From an uncultured Alphaproteobacteria bacterium (GTDB lineage: Bacteria; Pseudomonadota; Alphaproteobacteria; Rhizobiales; Ancalomicrobiaceae): a DNA stretch of 34,981 nt. Both the position numbers and the translations under genes were made by a program. The DNA lies in contig CALBKH010000061.1 in assembly GCA_937892955.1 (NCBI GenBank), forward strand, positions 1 to 34,981. Direction: 5' to 3'. The notes beneath the pieces are model-generated. The model searched no databases and was not told the DNA's origin. It saw only the letters and a list, made by a program, of their open reading frames with translations. Position 1 is the stretch's first letter, and every line of letters starts with the position of its first letter. Shown piece by piece: positions 8,518-15,841 of this stretch.

Positions 8518-9104
8518 TCGAGCGCGCCGAGATCGCCCGCGCCTTGAAGGGCTCCTGGCGCCTCCTCCTCGGCGACGAACGCGGCATGGCCTTCTTCGAC
8601 ACCTCGATCGACGGCTTCTGGCGCTCCTTCCGGGTGATCCTCCTCGTTCTGCCGATGCCGCTCGTCGAACTGGCGGCGCAACGCGGCCTGCCCGACGCCG
8701 TCCATCTCGATCCACGGGTGTTCGAGGGGCCGTTCTACTGGATCGTCGGTCTCCTCGCCTATGTCGTCGCCTGGATCACCTTCCCCGTGGTCCTGGCGGT
8801 GCTGGCCAAGCCGCTCGGCGTCTCCCGCGGCTACGTGCCCTACATGGTGGCGCGCAACTGGACGACGCTCGTCGCCGCGGTGCCGAGTTTCGTCTTCACC
8901 GGGCTCTTCGTGTTCGGCTTCATACCGCTCGAGGTGCTCGGCCCGCTCAATCTCGCCGCGCTCGCCTTCGGCCTCTACTATGCGTGGCTGGTGACGCGGA
9001 TCGCCTGCGGCGCGCCGATGGGCCTCGCCGCCGGTCTCGTCGCCCTCGACTTCCTGTTGACCCTGGTGGTCTACCGTCTCGCCGATCTGATCATCGGCCT
9101 GTGA
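8514..9104 (+). CDS. Five-helix membrane protein of unknown function, coupled to dapE
   Basis: Predicted polytopic inner-membrane protein of 196 residues; I do not recognise a named family with confidence. Hydrophobic segments lie at about 37-55, 73-98, 116-138, 143-163 and 168-194. The N-terminus (ERAEIARALKGSWRLLLGDERGMAFFD) is amphipathic and cytoplasmic in appearance. The start ATG 8514 overlaps the dapE stop as ATGA, which implies translational coupling, and the gene ends within 21 bases of the NlpC/P60 start. It is therefore probably in the dapE transcript. Because dapE and a cell-wall hydrolase flank it, an envelope role is plausible, but this is inference from position. Confidence 0.8.
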   Translation: MIERAEIARALKGSWRLLLGDERGMAFFDTSIDGFWRSFRVILLVLPMPLVELAAQRGLPDAVHLDPRVFEGPFYWIVGLLAYVVAWITFPVVLAVLAKPLGVSRGYVPYMVARNWTTLVAAVPSFVFTGLFVFGFIPLEVLGPLNLAALAFGLYYAWLVTRIACGAPMGLAAGLVALDFLLTLVVYRLADLIIGL

Positions 9105-9124
9105 AACCCGCCCGGAGGGCTCCC

Positions 9125-10003
9125 GTGGTCGATCTCGATCCTCGCCTGACGCCCGCCCGTCCCGACCTCGCCGCCCGCGCCCTCGAAGGCCGTGTCACCG
9201 CCGACCGCTTCGTCGACGGAGAGGTGGCGCGGGTGATCGACGGCGTCGCGCCGCTGCGCCGCGGCCCGCGGGCCGATGCCGCCCTCGACACCGAGGCTCT
9301 CGCCGGCGAACGCCTCACCGTCTACGACGAGGACGACGAGGGCTGGGCCTGGGTGCAGCTCGCCCGCGACGGCTACGTCGGCTACCTCCCCGTCCACGCC
9401 TACCTGAAGGGCGAGGGGGCGGGCCCCACCCACAAGGTGGCGGCGCTGAGGACCTTCCTCTACCCCGGCCCCTCGATCAAACTGCCGCCGCTCGATTGGG
9501 TGAGCCTCGGGACGCGCGTCGCCGTGGTGCGCGAGACCGACGCGAACGGCCGCCGCTTCGCCGTGACGGCGGACGGCCGGGCGATCGTCGCGAACCATCT
9601 CGTGCCGGTCGACACGCTCGAGACCGACCCGGTGGCGGTGGCCGAACGCTTCCTCGGCACGCCCTACCTCTGGGGTGGGCGCTCCTCCCTCGGCCTCGAT
9701 TGCTCCGGGCTGGCGCAGACCGCCTACGAAGCCTGCGGCGTCCTGTTGCCCCGCGATGCCGACATGCAGGAGATGGCGGCCGGCGAGGCCGTCGATCTCG
9801 ACCCGCGGGCGTGGAAGCGCGGCGACCTCATGTTCTGGCCCGGCCACGTCGCCCTGGTGCGCGACGCGACGACCTTCCTCCACGCCAACGCCTTCATGAT
9901 GGCCGTCGGCATCGAGGGGATCGCGGAGGGGCTGGCGCGGATCGAGGCGAGCGGCACGCCGCTGCGGTCGGTCAAGCGGATCGAGCTGCCGGGGCGCGGC
10001 TGA
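9125..10003 (+). CDS. NlpC/P60 cell-wall peptidase with SH3-like N-terminus
   Basis: C40-family cysteine peptidase, expected to cut peptidoglycan stem peptides. The 292-residue product has two bacterial SH3-like stretches (around GERLTVYDEDDEGWAWVQL and the following about 90 residues), then a C-terminal catalytic domain: C193 in GLDCSGLAQ, H241 in PGHVALV and H253 in LHANA. No signal peptide or lipobox is visible, so how it reaches the periplasm is unclear. GTG 9125 is chosen because GGAGGG at 9114-9119 lies five bases upstream; GTG 9101, overlapping the preceding stop as GTGA, would add eight residues. It sits at the end of the dapD-dapE block, which fits a wall-related theme. Confidence 0.9.
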   Translation: MVDLDPRLTPARPDLAARALEGRVTADRFVDGEVARVIDGVAPLRRGPRADAALDTEALAGERLTVYDEDDEGWAWVQLARDGYVGYLPVHAYLKGEGAGPTHKVAALRTFLYPGPSIKLPPLDWVSLGTRVAVVRETDANGRRFAVTADGRAIVANHLVPVDTLETDPVAVAERFLGTPYLWGGRSSLGLDCSGLAQTAYEACGVLLPRDADMQEMAAGEAVDLDPRAWKRGDLMFWPGHVALVRDATTFLHANAFMMAVGIEGIAEGLARIEASGTPLRSVKRIELPGRG

Positions 10004-10121
10004 ACGACGTCGTCCTCGCGAATTCTGGAACCATACGCATCGGTGTGGAGGCCCTTCATCCTGGAGATCTCTGCGCGGGTCGCCGTGGCGATGATCCGCC
10101 ACCGACTTCGCCTCGACCTCT

Positions 10122-10237
10122 GCCGTCGTCCCCGGCGAGCGCGACGCGCGAGGGAAGGGGATCCATCGGCCTCTCGACTTGTTGAAAAGCCATCGGATCC
10201 CCTTCCCCTCCGCTTCTCTCCGGCCGGGGATGACGGC
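10122..10237. repeat. Long imperfect palindrome A (dispersed-repeat type)
   Basis: The left end GCCGTCGTCCCCGGC and GGGAAGGGGATCC (10152-10164) pair with GGATCCCCTTCCC (10195-10207) and the rightmost CCGGGGATGACGGC (ending 10237). The whole could form a cruciform or a long RNA hairpin with a loop of about 30 bases. It resembles palindromic intergenic repeats that recur in Rhizobiales genomes. It lies between the convergent NlpC/P60 and ghrA genes. Genome copy number cannot be seen here. Confidence 0.75.
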
Positions 10238-10308
10238 CTAGGGTCCGGGCGGTGTCGGAGGCGATTTCGAATCGGCGGACCCGATCGATCGGCTCGCGCA
10301 AAAGTCTC

Positions 10309-10415
10309 CACCCCGAGGTGCGAGCGAAGCGAGCCTCGAAGGGCGAAGGGCCGAATGGCACGTTCCGTCGAAGCCTTCGCCCTTCGAGGCCCGCCTCCGC
10401 CGGGCACCTCGGGGT
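10309..10415. repeat. Long imperfect palindrome B (dispersed-repeat type)
   Basis: The left arm at 10309-10349 (starting CACCCCGAGGTGC, ending CCTCGAAGGGCGAAGG) is nearly the reverse complement of the right arm at 10374-10415, with divergence only in the middle. It follows palindrome A by about 70 bases. The core, GAGGTGC-GAGCGAAGCGAGC-CTCGAAGG, is familiar from repeats scattered through Rhizobiales chromosomes. The rest of the 464-base gap (10004-10467) shows nothing else recognisable. Confidence 0.8.
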
Positions 10416-10467
10416 GAAGGCGAACAAGGTGGCGGTCGTCGGAAACCGGTCGGCGCGGCGCGCTCCG

Positions 10468-11415
10468 TCAATACCCCGTCCGCCGATCGACCAGCGTCTC
10501 CGAGGCGATGCCGCCGCCGGATTCTTCCCGTTTGATCGCCTCGGTGATCACCCTCGCCAGCGCATCGGGATCGGAATCGGCGGCGCAGTGCGGCGTGACG
10601 ATCACCTTCGGGTGCGCCCACAGGGGCGAGACCGCCGGCAGCGGCTCGGTCTCGAAGACGTCGAGCGACGCCGCCGCCAGCGTGCCGTAGTCGAGCGCAG
10701 CGACGATGTCGGCCTCGACCTGCAGCCCGCCGCGGCCGCCGTTGATCAGCACCGGCCCGCCCATGTGGTTCTTGCGCCGCATCCGGTCGAGGAGGGCCTT
10801 GTTCAGGATGCCCCGTGTGTCGGGGGTCAGCGGCAGCAGCACCACCAGGATATCGGTGCGGCCGAGGAACGGCCCGAGGCCGAAAGCACCGGCGAAACAC
10901 TCGACCCCGTCGATCTCGTGTGGGCTTCGGCTCCAGCCGCGGACATGGAAGCCGAGCGCCATCAGCGCCTCCGCCGCGGCGCGGCCGAGCACGCCGAGCC
11001 CCATGATGCCGATCGACACGTCCTTCGCCGCCGGTTGGGGCAGGGTGCCCCACACCGCGCGTCGCTGGTTCTCGGCGTGGGCGTGGACCTGACGATGGTA
11101 CATCAGCACGTTCATCACCACCCACTCGGTCATCCGGGCGGTGAGATCCGGGTCGACGATGCGGGCGATCGGCACCCGCGGCAGTGTCGGGTCGGCGAGG
11201 AGCGCGTCGACGCCGGCGCCGAGATTGAACACGGCGCGCAGATTGGGCAGGCCGGCGAGCAGGCCCGGCTCCGGCTTCCACACCGCCGCATGGGTCACCG
11301 CGCCCGGATCGAAGGGGTGGCGCGCGTCGAACACCAGCCGCCCCGGCATGAGGCGGCGAAACCGTTCGACCCATTCGTCCGGCGTCCAGCCCCGGATGGC
11401 GACGAGCAGCGACAT
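10468..11415 (-). CDS. ghrA: Glyoxylate/hydroxypyruvate reductase A-type D-2-hydroxyacid dehydrogenase
   Basis: NAD(P)H-dependent reductase of glyoxylate or hydroxypyruvate, 315 residues, the usual GhrA length. The dinucleotide-binding motif is GLGVLG (139-144). Catalytic residues are visible as R228 in NGGRGGLQ, E257 in DVFETEPLP and H276 in TPHCAAD. The N-terminal VFNLGAGVDALL and MTEWVVMNVLMYHRQ stretches are typical of the GhrA subgroup rather than SerA. The start ATG 11415 is one base after the rmuC stop, so the two genes are likely cotranscribed; GGGGGA lies just upstream. The exact substrate is not determined by sequence, so the symbol is a family-level call. Confidence 0.88.
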   Translation of the reverse strand: MSLLVAIRGWTPDEWVERFRRLMPGRLVFDARHPFDPGAVTHAAVWKPEPGLLAGLPNLRAVFNLGAGVDALLADPTLPRVPIARIVDPDLTARMTEWVVMNVLMYHRQVHAHAENQRRAVWGTLPQPAAKDVSIGIMGLGVLGRAAAEALMALGFHVRGWSRSPHEIDGVECFAGAFGLGPFLGRTDILVVLLPLTPDTRGILNKALLDRMRRKNHMGGPVLINGGRGGLQVEADIVAALDYGTLAAASLDVFETEPLPAVSPLWAHPKVIVTPHCAADSDPDALARVITEAIKREESGGGIASETLVDRRTGY

Positions 11416-11416
11416 G

Positions 11417-12619
11417 TCATTCCCCCGCGAGGCGATCGGATCCGAAGGGCAGGACCGGTTCGGCCGGTCCCCGTGTCGAGGCGGGCAAGGGGGCGGCCCC
11501 GAGATCGAGGCTCTCGATCCGCCCCGCCCGTCGTTCCACCTTGTCGGCCGAGACGGCGATCTGGTCCAGATCCCGCGCCGCTTGGCCGAAATGCGTCTGC
11601 AACTTCGCCACCCGTTCGGAGAGCCGCGCCACATCGTCGAGGAGATGGGCGACCTCCGCCTGGATGACGTGCGCCTGCTCGCGCATGCGCTGATCCCGGG
11701 TGATCGAGCGCACCACCTGGATGGCGAGGGTGAGCAGCGACGGCGAGACGATCACCACCCGCGATCGATGCGCCCGCTGCACCACGTCGTCGAAATGCTC
11801 GTGCAGGTCGGCGAAGATCGATTCCGACGGCACGAACAGGAAGGCGATGTCCTGCGTCTCGCCGGGGACGAGATACTTGTCGGCGATGTCGCCGACGTGG
11901 CGCAGCACGTCGCGCCGGAAGCCCTGCGCCGCCCGGTCGCGCAGCTCGTCGTCGACCGCGTCGTGGAAGGCGCTCCAGGATTCGAGCGGGAACTTGGCGT
12001 CGACCGCGAGATCGGGCGCCCCCGTCCCCATGCGGATCAGGCAGTCGGGCCGGACCCCGGTCGACAGTGTCGCCTGAAAGGCGTAGGCGTCGGCCGGCAG
12101 CGCATCGGCGACGATCGCCTCCATCCGCCCCTGACCGAAGGCGCCGCGCGCCTGCTTGTTCGCCAGGATCGAGCGCAGCTGCACCACCTCGCCGGAGAGC
12201 TCGGCCATGCCGCGTTGCGCCCGGTCGATGACGGCGAGCCGTTCGGCGAGCTTCGACAGATTGTCGTGCGTCGCCCGCCCCTGGGTGGCGAGCGTGTCGC
12301 CGAGGCGATGGGAGAGGCCGTCGAGCCGCTCGGAGAGGCCGCGCACCAGATCCGACTGCCGCGAGCCGAAGATCTCGGCCATGGTCTGCATCCGCCCGGT
12401 CGTCTCCGCCTGGAGGCGGGCCACCTCGGCGAGGCGCTCGTCGAGCTCGCGCGCCCGCTCCTCCGCCAGCGCCTCGCGCCGCGCCCGGCCCCGCGCCGCC
12501 GCCAGCGCGGCGAGGAGGAGGAGCAGAAGGAAGGCGAGAGCGATCGCCCCGGCGACGGTGGTCACCGTCGACTGAAGCGAGGCCATGTCGGCGACGAATC
12601 GGCGTAGCGCGTCCTGCAT
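11417..12619 (-). CDS. rmuC: DNA recombination protein RmuC homologue
   Basis: Predicted membrane-anchored PD-(D/E)XK-like nuclease family protein; E. coli RmuC limits inversion at short inverted repeats. The 400-residue product has one N-terminal transmembrane helix (about 22-42), a long coiled coil (about 45-150, rich in Glu, Arg and Leu), then the conserved RmuC domain with GAFGQGRMEAI, PDCLIRM, LAVDAKFPLESW and AFLFVPSESIFADL, where the D and K of VDAKFPL are the nuclease-like core. ATG 12619 has no clear Shine-Dalgarno site; the in-frame ATG 11 codons later is an alternative. It is divergent from def across 103 bases and directly upstream of the GhrA-type gene. Confidence 0.92.
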   Translation of the reverse strand: MQDALRRFVADMASLQSTVTTVAGAIALAFLLLLLLAALAAARGRARREALAEERARELDERLAEVARLQAETTGRMQTMAEIFGSRQSDLVRGLSERLDGLSHRLGDTLATQGRATHDNLSKLAERLAVIDRAQRGMAELSGEVVQLRSILANKQARGAFGQGRMEAIVADALPADAYAFQATLSTGVRPDCLIRMGTGAPDLAVDAKFPLESWSAFHDAVDDELRDRAAQGFRRDVLRHVGDIADKYLVPGETQDIAFLFVPSESIFADLHEHFDDVVQRAHRSRVVIVSPSLLTLAIQVVRSITRDQRMREQAHVIQAEVAHLLDDVARLSERVAKLQTHFGQAARDLDQIAVSADKVERRAGRIESLDLGAAPLPASTRGPAEPVLPFGSDRLAGE

Positions 12620-12686
12620 GGGAGGAAGCTAGCTCGAATCCGTTAAGAGATCCTGTTTTGTTCTCATGTTCCCCGCGCGGTTTCGA

Positions 12687-12715
12687 TTGACCGACGCCCA
12701 TCGCTCTCCTATCTG
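12687..12715 (+). promoter_or_regulatory. Putative promoter placing the def transcript start at its ATG
   Basis: TTGACC at 12687-12692 and TATCTG at 12710-12715 are 17 bases apart. The expected transcription start, about seven bases after the -10, coincides with the def start codon at 12723, and no Shine-Dalgarno site is present. A leaderless mRNA is therefore possible. Confidence 0.5.
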
Positions 12716-12722
12716 ACGGCTC

Positions 12723-13265
12723 ATGGCCAAGCTCGACATCATCACCCTTCCCGATCCCCGCCTGAAGCTCGTCTCCGAGCCGGTCACGACGGTCGACGCA
12801 TCGATCCGTCGTCTGCTCGACGACATGCTGGAGACCATGTACGCCGCCCCCGGCATCGGGCTGGCGGCGATCCAGGTCGGTGTGCCCAAGCGCATCGTCA
12901 CCATCGACGTGTCGCGCGAGGGCGAGGAGAAGGCGCCGATATGCCTCGTCAATCCCGAGATCACCTGGGTCTCGGAGGAGACGAACACCTATCAGGAGGG
13001 CTGCCTGTCGGTGCCCGAGCACTACGACGACGTCGAGCGCCCCGCCCGCTGCCGGGTGAAGTTCCTCGATCGCGACGGCAAAGCGCAGGAGATCGAGGCC
13101 GACGGCCTCCTCGCCACCTGCGTTCAGCACGAGATCGACCATCTCGACGGCGTCGTCTTCATCGACCACCTGTCGCGTCTGAAGCGCGAGCGCATCGCCA
13201 AGCGCTTCCTGAAGCAGGCCAAGCTCGCCGGCCGCGCCACCGCCGGCCGTTTCGGCATAGGCTGA
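12723..13265 (+). CDS. def: Peptide deformylase
   Basis: Metalloenzyme that removes the N-formyl group from nascent proteins at the ribosome exit. The 180-residue product has all three family motifs: GIGLAAIQ (44-51), EGCLS (92-96) with metal ligand C94, and QHEIDH (135-140) with ligands H136 and H140 and catalytic E137. The start at ATG 12723 gives MAKLDIITLPDPRL, the standard N-terminus. In many bacteria def is followed by fmt; here it is followed by a palindromic repeat and the convergent uppP gene, so fmt is elsewhere or absent from the window. The lack of a ribosome-binding site and the promoter position suggest leaderless translation. Confidence 0.97.
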   Translation: MAKLDIITLPDPRLKLVSEPVTTVDASIRRLLDDMLETMYAAPGIGLAAIQVGVPKRIVTIDVSREGEEKAPICLVNPEITWVSEETNTYQEGCLSVPEHYDDVERPARCRVKFLDRDGKAQEIEADGLLATCVQHEIDHLDGVVFIDHLSRLKRERIAKRFLKQAKLAGRATAGRFGIG

Positions 13266-13325
13266 GGCGAGGCCGGCGCGGTTCACGACGCTCGTCCACG
13301 CCGACACGACAGCGGGCGGGTGGGT

Positions 13326-13440
13326 GCGCGATGGTTCGAGACGGGCCTGCGGCCCTCCTCACCATGAGGCGCTCCCGAATACTCGAATGAACACGAACGC
13401 CTCATGGTGAGGGCCGCAGGCCCGTCTCGAACCATCGCGC
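13326..13440. repeat. Long palindrome C between def and uppP
   Basis: The left arm 13326-13371 begins GCGCGATGGTTCGAGACGGG. It is the reverse complement of the right arm 13398-13440 except for a three-base insertion (CTC) near 13355, giving an arm of over 40 bp around a 26-base AT-richer centre. It sits between convergent genes. The CCTCATGGTGAGG / CTCGAACCAT elements resemble Rhizobiales dispersed palindromes. Confidence 0.85.
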
Positions 13441-13462
13441 GCCCGCTTCGCGGCGCTCCGCG

Positions 13463-14335
13463 TCACGCCAGCACGTCGAGCCACACGACGAGCAGCAGGA
13501 ACGCCCCCATCAGGCCGCGATAGACGACGAAGGGCCAAGCGGAGAAGCGCTCCATCACCTTCATCAGCGTCCAGATGGCGACGAAGGCGGAAAGCGAGGC
13601 GGTGGCCAGCCCCACCCCCAGCACCTCCCAGCCGTGCGCGTCGAGCCCGGCCTTGCGCAGCTCGAGCAGCTCTTTGACGCCCGCCCCGGTGATCGCCGGC
13701 AGGCCGAGCAGGAAGGAGAAACGCGCCGCGTCCTCGCGCTTGAGGTTCATGAACAGCGCTGCCGTCAGCGTCGAGCCGGAGCGCGACACGCCGGGGATCA
13801 GCGCCCCGACCTGAGCGAGCCCGACGACCACGGCGTCGCGCAGGCGGATGTCCTCGAACGAGCGCTTGTGCTTGCAGACGAGTTCGGCCAGCGCCAGCAG
13901 CACCGCCATGCCGAGGCTCGCCGCGCCGATCACCCACAACTCGCGCAACGGCGAGCCGCAGGCGTTGAGCGTCTTCTTCAAGAGGAGACCGCCGATCACG
14001 ATCGGGATGGTGGCGATGACGATGCCCACCGCCATCCGGAACTCGAAGGTCCGGTAGTCGCCGGTCTGGGTCGAGGCGTAGGCGCCGCGGCCGACCCGCC
14101 ACAGGTCGCGCCAGAAATAGGTGATCACCGCGAAGAGCGCCGCGAGCTGCATCGCCGCCGAGAAGGCCGAGCCGGGATCGGGCCAGCCGAGAAAGGTCGG
14201 CACGATGCGCATGTGCGCGGTGGAGGAGATCGGCAGAAGTTCGGTGATCCCCTGGACCACCCCGAGAATCGCCACCTTGGTGGTCCCCAGGTCGACGAAA
14301 CCGGTGTCGATGCCGTTGGTGCAGGCGGTCGCCAT
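13463..14335 (-). CDS. uppP: Undecaprenyl-diphosphatase UppP (BacA)
   Basis: Integral membrane phosphatase that regenerates undecaprenyl phosphate, the lipid carrier for peptidoglycan and surface polysaccharides; overproduction gives bacitracin resistance. The 290-residue product has the two family motifs: VVQGITELLPISSTAHM (27-42), holding the catalytic Glu/Ser/His region, and PGVSRSGST (181-189), with several hydrophobic helices between and after. ATG 14335 is used because it gives a normal-length N-terminus; the frame continues open to 14470 but the extra residues are hydrophilic and atypical. A possible promoter lies about 200 bases upstream. It is convergent with def and divergent from the C93 peptidase gene. 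Confidence 0.94.
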   Translation of the reverse strand: MATACTNGIDTGFVDLGTTKVAILGVVQGITELLPISSTAHMRIVPTFLGWPDPGSAFSAAMQLAALFAVITYFWRDLWRVGRGAYASTQTGDYRTFEFRMAVGIVIATIPIVIGGLLLKKTLNACGSPLRELWVIGAASLGMAVLLALAELVCKHKRSFEDIRLRDAVVVGLAQVGALIPGVSRSGSTLTAALFMNLKREDAARFSFLLGLPAITGAGVKELLELRKAGLDAHGWEVLGVGLATASLSAFVAIWTLMKVMERFSAWPFVVYRGLMGAFLLLVVWLDVLA

Positions 14336-14533
14336 GACGTTGGATCCGATCGCGAAAAAATTTTCGGCTGTTTTCGCAGGCTCCGACACCCTCGAGGCCT
14401 CGTCGTGGCATGTCCCCCGACCGCGACGGGCCGACGAAGGCGCGGAATTCCGCCATTCTGCTCCGCGCATGGTTTCCAGAGTCTTTCTGGCCTCCGGTAA
14501 AATTCGAGGGATCGAGCAAATCTTCAGATAATG

Positions 14534-14561
14534 AGTATAAATAGAGTATTGATTCGATCAA
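14534..14561 (-). promoter_or_regulatory. Putative uppP promoter
   Basis: On the minus strand TTGATC (14561-14556) and TATACT (14539-14534) are separated by 16 bases in the AT-rich core. Transcription would begin near 14528, leaving about 190 bases of leader before uppP. Confidence 0.42.
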
Positions 14562-14590
14562 AGAAACTCAGACCCATTATTTGACGTCGA

Positions 14591-14596
14591 TATAAT
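14591..14596 (+). promoter_or_regulatory. Putative -10 element for the C93 peptidase gene
   Basis: A perfect TATAAT lies about 50 bases before the start codon. No convincing -35 sits 16-18 bases upstream; TTGACG at 14581 is too close. If active, transcription would begin near 14603, directly before a 10-bp stem. Confidence 0.35.
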
Positions 14597-14605
14597 TCGA
14601 GTGTG

Positions 14606-14640
14606 CGAAGTTACCATCACTGGGATGTGGGGTAACTTCG
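14606..14640 (+). promoter_or_regulatory. Stem-loop in the 5' leader of the C93 peptidase gene
   Basis: CGAAGTTACC (14606-14615) pairs perfectly with GGTAACTTCG (14631-14640) around a 15-base loop. The stem ends two bases before ATG 14643 and includes the only G-rich, Shine-Dalgarno-like bases (14628-14632). It could stabilise the mRNA 5' end or mask initiation. Confidence 0.5.
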
Positions 14641-14642
14641 AT

Positions 14643-15302
14643 ATGATGACGAAGAACATCTGGGGATGCGCGATTTTTGCAGCGTCGATGCTGATCGGCA
14701 CGGTAGCTCACGCGCAGGTTCAACAGCTACCGAAGCCGAAGGCCGGCGTGATCGCGTCGCGGCTTCCTGCGACCACCAACGCACTGCCGGTCGGTGATGC
14801 CCGTCCGGTGTGGGGTTGGGTCGACTTCTGTCGCCGCATGCCGGCCGAATGCCGCGCCGAACGGGCCCGCGCGCAGGACGTCCGCCTCGACTCCCGCACC
14901 TGGGGGGTGCTGGTCGAGGTCAACCGTTCGATCAACGCCGCCATCGAGCCGGTCACCGATCAGGATCACTGGGGCGTTCCCGACCGTTGGGACTATCCGA
15001 CCGACGGCAAGGGCGATTGCGAGGATTACGTGCTCCTGAAGCGCAAGATCCTCGTCGAGCGCGGCTTCCCGCGTCAGGCGCTGCTCGTCACCGTGGTCAT
15101 CGACAACAACGGCGACGGCCATGCGGTGCTCACCGTCAGGACCGACCACGGCGACTTCGTCCTCGACAACATGCGTGACGACGTTCGCTCCTGGGTCGGA
15201 ACCGGCTATCGCTTCGTCAAGCGCCAGTCGCAGGAGGACCCCAACCGTTGGGTCGCTCTCGACGACGGCGTCGCGGCTCCGGCTATGGTGGCGGCTCACT
15301 GA
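14643..15302 (+). CDS. Periplasmic transglutaminase-like cysteine peptidase (BTLCP, C93/DUF920)
   Basis: Bacterial transglutaminase-like cysteine proteinase. In Pseudomonas the related LapG cleaves a biofilm adhesin under c-di-GMP control; alphaproteobacterial members are mostly uncharacterised. The 219-residue product has a signal peptide (cleavage likely after AHA, residue 24), then the catalytic triad C126 in KGDCEDYVLLKR, H160 in GDGHAVLTV and D175 in FVLDN. Two further Cys (63, 70) could form a disulfide. Starts at 14625, 14643 and 14646 are possible; 14643 gives a compact signal peptide. No LapD-like partner or large RTX adhesin is in this window, so a biofilm role is untested. Confidence 0.9.
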   Translation: MMTKNIWGCAIFAASMLIGTVAHAQVQQLPKPKAGVIASRLPATTNALPVGDARPVWGWVDFCRRMPAECRAERARAQDVRLDSRTWGVLVEVNRSINAAIEPVTDQDHWGVPDRWDYPTDGKGDCEDYVLLKRKILVERGFPRQALLVTVVIDNNGDGHAVLTVRTDHGDFVLDNMRDDVRSWVGTGYRFVKRQSQEDPNRWVALDDGVAAPAMVAAH

Positions 15303-15651
15303 GCCGCCCCGCGGCGAAAGGCCGAGACCAGGGTCGATCCGCGCGTGCCGCATGGCTGCCGAATCCTCGCCCGGTTTTCGCCACGATCCGAGCAGCGTCG
15401 CGCGACTTTCGAAAAACGACTGCGACGCGGGGGAAAACGGAAAGTTTCCGACCTCCCGGAGCCGTTCATGAAGGGTTAACCAGTTCCGTCGAAGTCATGC
15501 GAAATATGCATGGCAGAGGCTGTCCAGACCGCCTTCAAAATAGGCAGTCTCCTGTCTATCTGAGAGGCATCGAAAGGCACGGTGCAGCCGTCGGGGTTCC
15601 GACGACGACGTGCGGAACAAGGGGGGACCGCAGGTCTCCGGGGTGAAGGTC
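15303..15651. other. Intergenic leader upstream of the DUF1127 gene
   Basis: These 349 bases contain no credible gene. Small inverted repeats are visible, notably ATAGGCAG/CTGTCTAT around 15541-15560 and CGGAAA/TTTCCG near 15440. The stretch 15470-15560 is richer in A and T than its surroundings, so a promoter or long 5' leader for the DUF1127 gene is likely, but no clear -35/-10 pair is evident. Confidence 0.45.
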
Positions 15652-15816
15652 ATGTCGATCTATTCGTTCGCCAACCATGTTCGTTCCTCCGTGGAGCGTT
15701 ACCGTAGCTATCGTCGCGCCGTGCGCGAACTGTCGGCCCTCGACGACCGTCAGCTCTGCGACATCGGCCTCGTGCGCAGCCGCATCGAGGAAGCCGCGCG
15801 CGGTGGCGTGCACTGA
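15652..15816 (+). CDS. Small DUF1127 protein
   Basis: Arginine-rich 54-residue protein of the DUF1127 (YjiS-like) family. The C-terminal core ELSALDDRQLCDIGLVRSRI matches the family pattern L-x-x-L-x-DR-x-L-x-DIGL-x-R. Small DUF1127 proteins in Rhodobacter and Agrobacterium have been linked to RNA turnover and to phosphate-related phenotypes, so an RNA-binding role is plausible. ATG 15652 is chosen because it starts at the usual N-terminus with GGTGAAGG just upstream; an upstream in-frame start at 15610 would add 14 atypical residues. It is followed by a strong terminator, so it is probably a single-gene transcript with a long leader. Confidence 0.88.
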   Translation: MSIYSFANHVRSSVERYRSYRRAVRELSALDDRQLCDIGLVRSRIEEAARGGVH

Positions 15817-15841
15817 TCGTCGATCCGTCGACGACGACCGA

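Larger units (their letters stand above)
14336..14642. other. Divergent intergenic region uppP / C93 peptidase gene
   Basis: This 307-base gap contains a distinctly AT-rich core (about 14500-14600) against GC-rich surroundings, which fits a promoter region. It holds the candidate promoters and hairpin listed separately. No further gene is supported; the open frame that continues upstream from uppP has no conserved features. Confidence 0.6.

Noticed and set aside
14581..14596. TTGACG plus TATAAT as a complete promoter
   Set aside because: The two hexamers are only four bases apart, so they cannot be the -35 and -10 of the same promoter.
15465..15479. TTCA-N7-TTAA as a CtrA site before the DUF1127 gene
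   Set aside because: One mismatch from consensus in a moderately AT-rich stretch, but unlike the gcrA site there is no known CtrA target or GANTC cluster here, so chance is likely.
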